Positions 53,101 to 64,000 of a stretch of DNA of 64,000 nt are shown piece by piece. The notes under the pieces are model-generated. The model was not told the origin of the DNA, made no database searches, and was given only the letters and a program-made list of their open reading frames with translations. Position 1 is the stretch's first letter, and each line of letters opens with the position of its first letter. This stretch comes from Tomocerus qinae (lineage: Eukaryota; Arthropoda; Collembola; Entomobryomorpha; Tomoceridae): positions 47,236,296-47,300,295 of the forward strand of contig CM034548.1 in the NCBI GenBank assembly GCA_020055645.1, given 5' to 3'. The translations under genes and the position numbers were made by a program.

Positions 53101-55033
53101 CTCTTTCACGGGATGAACTCACGAAAGAATCCTGTCTCTTAGTAGTGAGGGACAATAAATTGCTGGCTTGCACTACCCATAATATATATTCATAGTGACT
53201 AGTTTGGGAGCCCGAGCACAGTCTCATGGCCTCAGATAAACCGAACATCTGTGTATGTAAATTGTTAGTGCACATTTCATTAGATTTTAGTGTCACTGTC
53301 ATTCCAATTCAGAAAATCAAATAAATAAATTACTTTGCAACGATTATTCTAAAATAATTTCATTGTTATTAATATTGTCATTGTATATGAATCTTCATTA
53401 ATGTAAAGCAACAAATGTAAAATACCATTGAACATTACAGCTAACATTTTTGTATCATTGTATGTCAATCAATAATGAAATAACATAATAACTGGCTTCA
53501 AAATAAAACGTTAGCTACTAAATACGAGTAAAAATTATAGTAGTTTCTCACTTTACCCAATGCCATGAGGTTTGTTTGTCCCGGGCATCCTGAACTGACT
53601 ACTACAGATAAAATTAGGCCGTAAGTCTGCTGTGCACCTAATCCTTACACTGACATATTATATTATACTGGCTATTGCAGCTCAGTGTTTCCGATTCGTT
53701 TGATCTGTCGGGTCTGCTAACTTGCCTGTTCCTGCACAGAGTTGTAAGTAAGTAAAACAATAGTACTCTTGGAGGCAGGACAGTTTCATTGTCTTTGAAT
53801 CCTTTAGAGCAGTGTTATTTTTACTTTGGTAATGGAAATACAATTTTATTGCTTTCTCCGGCCGAACTTTTTTGGTATTTCGGAAGTGTGGATGGAGTTT
53901 TTGTTTGTTTTCCTGCGACGCTCACTCACTTTACGACATAAAAGGAATTTGACATTTCAGCTAAATCGTTACAAACGCTGTCCACTTTTACTATACATGG
54001 CATACTGAAGATAAACAGCAAATCAGAAAAGAGAAAATAATATGAATGTATACCTTTGGGTTTGTAAAGTTCCCTTATAGGGACTGTAATGCATGCAATA
54101 TTCACAGTTTAACTTGATCTTAATGCTTATTGAGAACAGGCCCAACTTCTAATCAAAAGTCCGTGATGATTTACGATACACATTTCAAAGTTGATTACAT
54201 TTTCTGTTAACTGGTTCGTATGTCAAATTAAACCTTACAATAACTGTTACAGAAAGTACAAGTATGTTTTACAATTTGAGCTGCATGATGGGAGCCAGTC
54301 ACAAATAAATCAGATCAGAAAACATAACGGAGTTTGAATTTCGAAGTATGTTTTCTGATATTGAACAAATACACCGACAGTCAAACATGCATAACAAGTG
54401 ACGATACGATTCTATCTGAATAATATCAATAATTTAAACGCCTTTGGTGAGTCGTGGGGAAAAGTAATAAACGGAAGTGTAGGCATATCGATTATAATGA
54501 GCGACTCAGCAATTGATTCAATGATTTCATACATGACTATACGAACCTATGGATCAAAGTCTGAATATTCCATACTGAGGCTAACAAAGTTAACGGTGCG
54601 TTAATTGTTACCAATCCGTAACTTGTTTTCATTTCCAAATATTTGTAACTGAAGGAATTTTGAGAGCTATCGCAGCATAGTGAGGCTACGTGCGATTAGC
54701 TATTCAGAAATCATGTATTAGTGAAAATAAAGCGGTGGGCACGATTGCCGTGTCCTCACTTTTGCGTAATTTGGGTTTACTACGATGTCTGTAATAGGTT
54801 GACATATTGTAGCATAGTATGCCGTAAATAAACTGCGTTCCTGGATCGTGATAGATGTACATGCACATAAATACCTCGTATGTGGGTTGATACAGTAGTG
54901 AAGGATAATAGGAGTGAGGAGTGTACACATCGTTTCCTTCTGGATTGCTGTTGATTCTGTATAATTGTGAATGCTTTGTTTGTTTCCAGCTACGATGCTG
55001 TCCAGTTTCATTTTAGTTGTTAAAAATTCTCAC
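47108..55033. other. Noncoding stretch, nothing recognised
   Basis: About 8 kb of AT-rich DNA without recognised genes. Small features only: a perfect 11-bp inverted repeat around 47670-47695, a run of eight C at 49957-49964, a GTAGTATGTA/TACATACTGC hairpin near 50070-50100, and a 13-bp inverted repeat ATCAGAAAACATA/TATGTTTTCTGAT at about 54314-54358. Confidence 0.45.
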
Positions 55034-55097
55034 GTGAGTGAGTTTGAGTTCCATCCTTCGCAAAGTACATGGAGTGGTTCATAATAATATATTTTAC

Positions 55098-55168
55098 ATC
55101 CAACTGGGTGTAGTGGTGAGACTGGCCGATGTCTTCCTCGCCATCCTCAGCAGAAGCACCAGAGGAAC
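55098..55168 (-). CDS. Possible internal exon of an unidentified host gene
   Basis: On the minus strand a pyrimidine-rich stretch (CTTATTTATTTCTTATTGAT) ends in TTTCAG, a typical 3' splice site. The next 71 nt, read from the third base, give codons of balanced GC encoding SSGAS and then AEDGEEDIGQSHHYTQLD with no stop, in contrast to the AT-rich flanks. The exon could end at GAT|GTAAAA (55098), a weak donor, where composition turns AT-rich. Alternatively it could continue in frame to a GTGAGA donor at 55033, giving 135 nt. The peptide is acidic and Ser/His-rich, suggesting a flexible linker or a cytoplasmic tail segment. I cannot name the protein. If real, the surrounding tens of kilobases would be introns of a large minus-strand gene. 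Confidence 0.3.
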
Positions 55169-57372
55169 CTGAAATCAATAAGAAATAAATAAGTAAATAA
55201 ATGGATTTGGCGTAGCTACTTGTCAAATGGAGCTGATTGCGCCTTGGACTGCTCCATATAGTACGTGGTGTGTATAAGGAGAGGGACTGACGGAAGCGTC
55301 CTCGAATGAATGATATTGCAGACAGGTACCTACTACCATAAAGGCAGTTATAAAAACCGGGTAGTGCAGTGTTGTTGTTGGCATTAGTTGTAATAGAAGG
55401 GCCATAAGGGAACAATGGGAGAGGAAGAATTCAATATGCCATGTTGATTGAGTTCAACCGAACAATGCCATTCCATAAACATTGTAAAACCACTGCACTC
55501 TGGTAGTATCTTCTGGGCTGTGTGCGTCTACACGGAGGTATTCATGTCCCTGTCCCGTCTGAAGAATGTAGTTCATGTTCCTTTTCTATTGAATCACTTC
55601 TAAGTAGAGAACAGGAGCGGCATATACCATCGAATTATCAGCACACACACTAGTAGTACAGCAGGAGCAGCGACACATACATCTACCTACCTCCTCGACA
55701 TTCTGTCGTAGTATAATATAAAGTCTACCTGGTATATAGAGACAGGTACATTAGTTTTATTGTGTTCCATTCTTCCATTCTATTAGCATTGTAAATGTAT
55801 AGGTTGTTGGAAAGATAGTTACACATGGCATGTCATATATTCATGCAAGTTCAATTGTCCACGGAATAAACTTGCGTTATGTAATACGGAGAAATGGATG
55901 ACAGAAATAGCAAGTTGAGGCATGAGGACAAACTGTCTGCACGGATCGTAACAACCATTTCTTTCTTTTCTTGCTCTATTTACTGACTACATAGGAAGGT
56001 ATGCACCACAATTTCCAGGAACTGCACTTTCCTTGTGCATGGAGGTATAGTACTTATAATATTATCATAGGGAGGAGAGCTTTCGTATTTATCGTTGGTA
56101 TGCACCGAATGTTGGAGAAATGTGCTCTGGTATATCATAATAATGCCTATTTACTCTGTATCCAGCCCAACCATGTCTCACACTGAGGTAATAATAATAT
56201 AATAAACTCAAGTACATAGGAGTTAAATGAAGGCAGGTTAAGCTATTGCACATTAAATATCCGCTATGAGACGGAACGTAGTCCTGCTTTGTCCTTTTGA
56301 GCTACATTTCTGTCTTGACTTATTCTCGTTTGTATGCACTTCCAGTCCAGCAGCACTATACGTAATACACCCAGACAATATTGTAGCAGGTACAAGATCA
56401 GTCCGTGTGTGGATCTGTATATAGCATAGAGGTACTACTCTGTGGAGAGCACTTTTCTATACCAGACTCTAACTTCTTCTGTGAAATAAGTATAACTTCA
56501 CTTATCTGTCGCCGGTCGTATCTGTAGTCCTATTTGTACCATCAAGTATTTATTTTCTTCTCAATTCAATTTGATTCGATTCAATTTAACTTATCACATC
56601 GCCTTTCTCTATACCTACACATAGATATTTTTGTACCTATATGATATCGGACCTTATATTATGGTATTTACTTATTCATCTGCCTGCTTGTGCCTATTAT
56701 ACTATAAGTATATGCATACCTGTAGTATACCCGGCACACCTCATGCACATAGAAACAGACAGAGGAAGTTTATAAATATAAATTGCCGTTCCTGCTCACC
56801 ACATTAAGTATGTCTTCATGTATACATTTAAATAAGTATGTCTACATTTCACTACATAAAATTCAATTCAGAGACCAAACTGCAACTCCTCCATTAGCAA
56901 CTCCATCGGCTTGAGTTCGTTATGCAGCGAATCTATCTAAGTATTCAATTTTTATTCTTTTACATGAGAATTGAGTTGAGTCGTGGGAAATAATCGACAG
57001 CGAGTCGATTCAAGTGTACCTAGTTTAGTGGAGTATTTATAAGGCTTAATGTACATAATATATATTCGTGGGTTTAGTGTGTAATAGAAAATAACATACA
57101 CAGGATCTCATTTCGTACTAAGCATAAGTGCCTACAGTATTATGCATATTAAATATAGAGAAATAGAAGTAAACCTACCTAGTTTAGATTACTAGCGTGG
57201 GATTATCAGTCTCGCTCTGCATTCCATCCAATTTACGTTACTTATAGATTACCTTTATTCATTTTGCATAGCTGGAGTCTAGCAGATTATATAGGACGGC
57301 GCTTGTCCTGGGCTCCAGCGTATAGCCAACTATAGCATTAAGAAATGAGATATAGTTCTCCTCCCTCACTCG

Positions 57373-57396
57373 ACTCACTCACTCACTCACTCACTC
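57373..57396 (+). repeat. (ACTC)6 microsatellite
   Basis: Six perfect ACTC units, flanked by imperfect ones. The same tetranucleotide, in the GAGT/GTGA orientation, recurs near 59873-59885 and 63297-63310. Confidence 0.85.
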
Positions 57397-60300
57397 AATC
57401 AGCACGGTTAGTGCAGTTCACAATTCGTTTTTTCCTGAAATCAATCATTCATGATCTATGGAGTGTAAGTTTTATTAAAGCCTTGCCCGAGTAGGCTTGT
57501 TAGTGACTGACTAGATAGAGTAACTTTTATGCTCAGCGCTGAAGAGTAAATACAAGGGAAACTTAAAAATATTCATTGTATTCTAATAAGTTGGCTGAGG
57601 CAGAGCAGACGGGGATCGATGGAATCAGCAACAAAAGTCAAATACAAGGTGAAATGAAGAGTGAACCTTTCCATTATGCAAGGAGAGAGACCCGGAGCTT
57701 CTATAAAATGTTATAGTAAATATAGCACTTTGTGAGGCTTTGATGGGCAACGGAATGAAAACCGGGAGGAAATCGTAAAAAGAAAAAGATGTTGGCTAAT
57801 TTTCTGGAGCGGATGGAAGGGTAATGGCATTTGTATTTGGAATGTAATATCACGCCAAGATGTAATGATATGAAAGGAAACAATAAGAGGGAAAGAAACT
57901 CAATAGAGGAACCTTCTTGCTATTTAACATGCATAATTGATTAATGCAGCCATGTATGTATATACAGTGAACTCTGGTCTCGACTAATAACTTGTGTTTG
58001 ATTTCATTCGGAGGTTGGCCTTTGCGTGATGTACAATTTCAGGGCAAATTAATAGCCTAATGAATTCCAGATAGTATTTCTTGTAGTTATTAGTCCTTCC
58101 TATTATTAAAATGTATATTCCAACTCCTATAGCCACTTGTAACAGTCAAATTGCATATCTTAATAATGATTAATTAATGAGTCGCTGGCTATACGTTGTC
58201 TTATTGCTACCTACGAATTTAATCAAGAGCAATAATGTCTCTTAAGATAGATAGTGCCTATAACACACACAATTAATGTGTATCCCTACTTACTCTCAGT
58301 ACATTGCCATTACACCCTGACTACATAATAATATACAAATCAACATAGTTGCTTACTTTGTTATCCTACGTTAGGCCAAAACCTCATTTTGCAATTCTCG
58401 TTGAGTTTGCTCTGTCGTTGCCGTACTATTTGCTCAGCAAATTTTATATGAACATTATAAGCACTATAACTATAATGTATATATACATTTGCCTATAAGG
58501 TGGCTATGTAACTATATAAATATTATGCTTACGGGAGCTGCTGCTTTTGGATATGAAAGAACGTTGTGTGCATCGTAAACTGTGAAGAATCGAGAGGAAA
58601 AGTAAATGGAAAATCGAAACTCGTTGTTATTGCAGTAATTGGCATTCGTGCTCAAAAATGCTTGGAGCTCAACCTTTTCTGGCATTTCACTTTGAAAAGC
58701 CTCTCTAAATACAACCAAGAAAAAATGAAAATGTAGAAAAACTAATTACGTATAAACAGGAACAGAGAAATTTTAGGGCAGTACAAATCCTACTGATTTC
58801 TTCCCCTACACTCACTCTCCGGAAAAGGACTTAACATTGAAATTCGTTTACTACAGCCCATGTAGATTATTAGACACAAAATGCTGTGGCATTGATCTTT
58901 TTGGGAAAAACGGGTGCCTGGGTGAATTCCAGAAAGTTGATTTCTGTGAAAAGACAATTATATGACAATTTTTAAAAATGTCTGCGAAAAATCATCAAAT
59001 AGGTATGAAAAATCGACTTGGGAAAAGATAACATCATGTAATTGAAATTATAAGTTGGAGCTGTAGTAGATGTCTTATTTGATCACAATTTAGGCTTAAA
59101 TAAACAAGTCGGCTTCATTCATTTGCCAGACAGCTGTAATTAAGAGTAATTTTGGTCTACATTTGTGAGGCTTTCGTTGCAGCAACTCCTAGATAATGAA
59201 AAATTCAGTTATGTTTGCAATTGTAATTGAGCAGATTTAGCAGTGCACACACAATAAACGTCGTCCCTTTTATTCTTTTGGTTTACTTTCACTGTTTGAT
59301 ATGACTGTGACTGTGAGTTGGACGAGCGGTAAATGGAGGTCTATCTAAAACGTAACTATTTGTACGAGGCCTAATGTATACACTTAGCTTATAACCTACA
59401 TTCACTTAAATGTAACACAAACAAAGTTAGCAAAACGAAGCGAAACCACCCACACTGGTTTGCCTCTATCTATTATTGATAAATTGAGAAAGTCTCCATC
59501 CATTCCAGTACAACGCACACTGAATTGCCTACAGTGAGTATAGGAATTTGAGTAGAATGCAAATACCAAGTATCTAGAAATGAATACAATTAAATTATAA
59601 TTGCGCTGTGAGTATTTGCATAATTTATTGCAACAGATATGGTCATTAATTATGCATTGGTATTATTTAACGATACATGGATGAAAGTTTACCAAAATAT
59701 TTATTTACTGGGGGCACATTTCGAAAGTTTCGTCAACACATCGAGGCAGCGTTGGTAAATAAGTAGAAGGATGTGGGGAAAGTCGATGAAATTAAGAGAC
59801 TACTAAATGGCAGCAAATATGATATTGAATTGTTTCAGCGATTCCGTTTTCCGTTCGATGAAGCCGCTGGTTGAGTGAGTGAGTGAAGAACGTGCTTGCA
59901 GATATGGGTGGATAATATGCAGATACATTGCAAATGAGTTTCACATACTGTGCTACTCCTACATAATACATAGTTGTAGTAAGTGGAGCACGGACAGTAT
60001 GTTATGATGAATACCTTTGCTACTGAGATAATTCTGGAAGCGTAAACATGAGATGGCTCCCTTCATTGAACTAATGGCAGTTCCCTGCAGTACCAATAAA
60101 ATAACTAATGTAGTCCATAATGATAGTTGGGGGATATGGAATGATGAAACTGAGACTAGTGCATGGTGATGTACATAATATATAATAAGTGTCACGTTGC
60201 ATCTCATCCCATTATATCGTATCACAGGGTAATAGTAATAATACTATTTAATAATGGGAAATCAAACGATGGGCCTTGAAATGAAAGTCCTTCAATGGAA

Positions 60301-62556
60301 CTCATATATATGCGCTAATGAGAATAAGAGTGAGAATGAATATCTAACACTTGTGCGGAACTACAATGGAGAGTCGTGCAGCAAGGCTCAGCCCTCTCTA
60401 AAAGTACTTTTCTAACAGCAAACCGAGAAGAGAACCAAGTGAAAACATCCTTACCACACAATATCACTAACTAACAATCACTATAAAAGTTAGAGAACAA
60501 GCGAAACAAGTCAAGCCAAGCTGGGGAACATTGCTTCCAGCTACTATAACATTCTTCCATTTACTTTTGCATAATATATCATATATCTCTTCTACTACTA
60601 TTACTGCGAGTATTACGTACTTCTCTACCAATTGTATAATAGTGTATCACCCTCCATTCTTCTTCTGCTACTATCATAATATTATGTGTATGCAGTAGGT
60701 ATTATCTATACTTACTTATTATATTATATCACATATACCTGCTATATAGATCCTCTCTCTCCTACTCCTTCTTGAATAGTATTACAATGCTATACAAGAA
60801 GGAGAATCCTTTCTGTTAATAACATTCATCCATGCATAATAGAGACAGAGTAGAAACATTATATGTATTGTTACACACATTAAGGCAGAGTACGTACTCG
60901 TGGTTGCTATACATCCTTGCAAATTCAAAATAATATAATACATAATAATATGAGAATGAGGGAAGGGAGAAAGTCAGGCAATGCGAAGACAGAGAAGACG
61001 AGGAGGCACAGCTCACATCAGTTAAGAACACAATGACTACAAGAAGACTAAAACTACCATTCAATTTTATTGTATTGCCATTGCCTGCCACTATTGCCTT
61101 GCCAGTCCCACTAGTACACGACACGACACAACTTTCACCAGCTTAGCTAGCTCACAATGCTATCTTCATTCCTAACCTAACCTGCATTGTCTTGTATAGA
61201 GCAGAAACACTCTTGCACGGACTCAACAGAACACTTCCCGCTATCAAAAGTATCTCAGCGAAAACTCTATCGAGATACATATCTACGACATTACACTACA
61301 GAATAGTTAGTAGTGCAGAACAGTGCAGACGAGACTTCTTACGCCATTGCGTCACATGAAATAAAAATTCTGCTTTCACCCGTCCCATTCCAGACCATTT
61401 TATACCAGAGACAGTGAACTAACTTCTTTTAACGTTCTCCAAACTATCCAACAATATGACCAACTACAACTACTACTACTTGCACTAAATATAGGTATAC
61501 CCAACTGAACTGACATCGCTACATTAATATAGTGTATACCATAAGACGTGTATCTCAACCAACCAATGGCTTCTTTCTTCATTCCGTTTGATTTGCAAAA
61601 GAATTTTCATTGCATCTTTCCCTGGACTTATTACATAATATTTAGTATCAGTTGCAAAGCCTAAATTTATAGCTCTGTCTCATCTTTTGACTTTCTCATT
61701 ATAAAAACCTCGAGCGCCAGTCAACCAGTCTCATCAAAAGAATTTCTGTTCAAGAGAAAGTCAGGCTGCTGCAACCAAACAAACGAAACAAAACAGTCAA
61801 CGAGAGGAATGCAAGAACAGAGTCATCTCATCCACGACAACTCACAGAACAGAACGGCCCACTAGCAGGCTAGACTCAGATTACTCTTGCAGACTATCAT
61901 GGCATAGGGCCTAGACAACCAATCTAGATTGTCGACAGTCAAGATCACAAGACAGACAATTTAAGGCCAAACAAGGTAGATCTCTCTAATGAAATGGGGG
62001 AGCTTTCTCCGCGACTCCCTGCCTCACAACAAAACTGCAGACATTATGTACGCGAATCCACGCGAAGGGGGAATCAGCTTTTCATCACCTAATCATCATG
62101 GTCGTACACAAGACAACCTAAATTGCCATTCCATGGATAAATACTTACAGCATGACCATCTACAAACTCCGTTCCACACTCAACTCCTGCACTACACAAA
62201 ATTCCCTCCAGACTCTTTCTTCGTGCTACCAGACCTTATGAGCAGATAATTCCACCGAAATCGCAATTCGGCCATGCCAAGGCCTAATTCTCAGTTTGTT
62301 TTCCTTTTCACTCATTCCTTACCGAGTTTCTTCTCATTCAGCTGCAATTGCAACTAAACCTTGCTCTCTGCTTCCTCTGCATCTATGTGAAAATTAATAC
62401 CTAAATATTTTATTGAATGTAACTCAATGTGAGCCTGGCTTCTAATGTATCTAATTAAATTAGTTAAACCAACTGGCAAATTAAATAGTTTAATTTCCTT
62501 TCAAATACTGACATAGTAACTATGTTTAAAATCGATTAAAGTTAAAGTAAAACACA

Positions 62557-62630
62557 TCTGCATGTATTGTATGCATTGCATGTATTGTATCTGTGTGCAT
62601 TATTTTATCTGTCTATCTGCATGTGTTGTA
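62557..62630 (+). repeat. Imperfect minisatellite, CTGCATGTATTGTATG-type
   Basis: CTGCATGTATTGTATGCATT is followed by GCATGTATTGTATCTGTGTG and, after CTGTCTATCTG, by CATGTGTTGTA. Three loosely spaced copies of CATGTRTTGTA with intervening CTGT/CTAT repeats. Confidence 0.55.
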
Positions 62631-64000
62631 ACACACATTGCTCCAATCGATCAGACCATTTTATGTTAAAGTGTATTGAAAGATGACAATCCATAGAGGT
62701 CTTACTTATCTTTAGCAGTTGGAAAAAGTGAGGAAATTTCAGACTTTATGAGATAAAGTTACGGCGGGATGACTTGATTTCATTATTAAAGATGGATGTA
62801 CAGACAGAGTAAGTTGCATTCGGGGAAAATTACTCTTTCCGGGTAAATAGAGATAATGAAATATATAATTTATTTTACGGTATGGATAGTAAAAGGAGAA
62901 TGGACAAAATAGAAATCTGATCCTGATACAAGTCCATCAATATTAGAGTCAGTGGATTTGAGTCCTTTTTGTATAATTTAAGGATATTTACTATGACATA
63001 ATGTATAGGTAAAGAAGTTGATGTTTCGTTTCGGGTAACAGTAAATTAGATGGAGCTCAGATTTATATTGCATAGGGAAAGCACTGAGTGAGTAATTACT
63101 TAGTACGGACGTAAGGATGCTATAGATATCATTGGTTATTGGCAGAGTGCAGGATAGATAATATTGCTATCATACGGTTTTTGATGAGGATATTATAGCT
63201 CGTCTGGTTAATATTATGTAGTGTTAGTGGGGTAGGAAGCAATAACAAGTAAGCCATTATTGGGAGTTTACTATGCAAAGGGAAATGCTGCTGCTGGTGA
63301 GTGAGTGAGTTCGTCTGGAGGGAATGAGGATGGGAAAGCTATTCACATCAAAGCAAATGGATGATGAGAAAAGAGGGAAAATAGTTGAGCGAAGCTGGCT
63401 GACGGACATTGTGAGGAGGGAGAGCCCTGAAAATATTTATGGCCAAACTAATCACAAAAGATCAATAATACATACATGAATACCTAGTAGAATGTCGCTG
63501 CTACATGTATGTGTATTAAAATATATCGTGGCAAACACACGTTTCCCCACGGCTCTCACTCGGCTCTCCTTCCTCTTCGTTAATATTAGTTAGATTCTTC
63601 TTCCCCTTATCCATCAATGCAATGAATTACTTACCTTTTCCCACATCTCTCCTACCTATGTCCATTTCATAAATATATCTACCAATGAGTATGCCTCTTA
63701 TGTCCTTTCACTCCTCAAGTACACACAAAAGATATTTTCTTTACAGCAGCATGGGCTAGACCTATTTTTGCAAGAATGCTCTCGTCTTTATGTGCCCCAA
63801 AAAATCCTACTTACGCTTACTATCTACTACTTACCTATAATAAATCCACTTTTAGTGCTAATAATACTCGAAAGACTCTGTTTACATGCCATATGTAATT
63901 TTAATTAGTTATATGAACATTTCCAAAAGTAGATTTCTCGAGAATATCATTCTGGTGATGATTAGAATTCAAGTATGTATGTCTAGTCGAGTGCCGACGA

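Larger units (their letters stand above)
55169..64000. other. Noncoding stretch with microsatellites
   Basis: No recognised gene. Contains an ACTC array at 57373-57396, GAGT runs at 59873-59885 and 63297-63310, and a CATGTATTGTAT-type array at 62557-62630. There are AT-rich patches with homeodomain/POU-like words around 57.93-58.18 and 59.59-59.66 kb. The 61989-62249 plus-strand frame (86 codons) has slightly higher GC but no recognisable domain. Confidence 0.45.

Noticed and set aside
55020-55415. 131-codon minus-strand frame as a single uninterrupted gene
   Set aside because: Only the part after the TTTCAG acceptor looks coding-like. The upstream part reads through what appears to be intron. 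Kept only as the smaller exon call.
57938-58174. Two TGATTAAT words resembling Exd/Hox sites
   Set aside because: The word also occurs at 28114 and 37421, and a handful are expected by chance at this AT content. Not evidence of an enhancer by itself.
61171-61182. CCTAACCTAACC resembling the insect telomere repeat
   Set aside because: Only about two units, with no array. Coincidental.
1-64000. LTR elements, virus-derived genes, CRISPR arrays, rRNA or tRNA genes
   Set aside because: Looked for and not seen. No long direct terminal repeats, no polymerase-like or capsid-like reading frames, no spaced identical repeats.

Overview
The window looks like gene-poor, AT-rich nuclear DNA from an animal, most likely an arthropod (probably an insect). 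I base this on: roughly two-thirds A+T; no reading frame longer than 186 codons in 64 kb; no operons, ribosome binding sites or tRNA/rRNA genes; abundant short microsatellites (TAA, TAG, ACTC/GAGT, CT/GA types); and small non-autonomous DNA transposons. Species cannot be fixed from the sequence. The layout fits a very large intron or an intergenic desert. I recognise no complete host gene.

Coding signal is minimal. The best host-gene candidate is one possible small internal exon on the minus strand near 55.1 kb. It has a good pyrimidine tract and acceptor and a short run of balanced, higher-GC codons that stands out from the AT-rich flanks. A weaker candidate is a very short start exon, or alternatively a recursive splice site, at 47.07-47.11 kb on the plus strand. 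A 62-codon acidic reading frame at 33.1-33.3 kb (minus) lies inside a DNA transposon.

The clearest content is mobile DNA, concentrated at 32.2-44.6 kb. Four copies of a Helitron-like family share a 3' end made of a GC hairpin, a short spacer and CTAG, each followed by T. At least two carry an internal array of about 18-bp units reading TTTTAAATAGCCCCGTCA or similar. The copy ending at 33,923 appears to contain a nested terminal-inverted-repeat transposon of about 0.8 kb, with many subterminal TTTGTATGG motifs facing inward from both ends and the acidic frame between them. A tiny palindromic relative of that transposon lies at about 44.3-44.4 kb, just outside another Helitron copy. Three further foldback or MITE-type elements lie at 4.6-5.0, 13.5-13.7 and 32.2-32.5 kb, and a degenerate inverted-repeat element probably occupies 7.9-8.5 kb.

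The remainder (about 0-4.6, 5-7.9, 8.5-13.5, 13.7-32.2, 45-55 and 55.2-64 kb) is anonymous noncoding DNA with minisatellites and microsatellites. I saw no LTR elements, virus-derived genes, CRISPR arrays or RNA genes. All calls come from reading the sequence by eye, so boundaries of degenerate elements are approximate.
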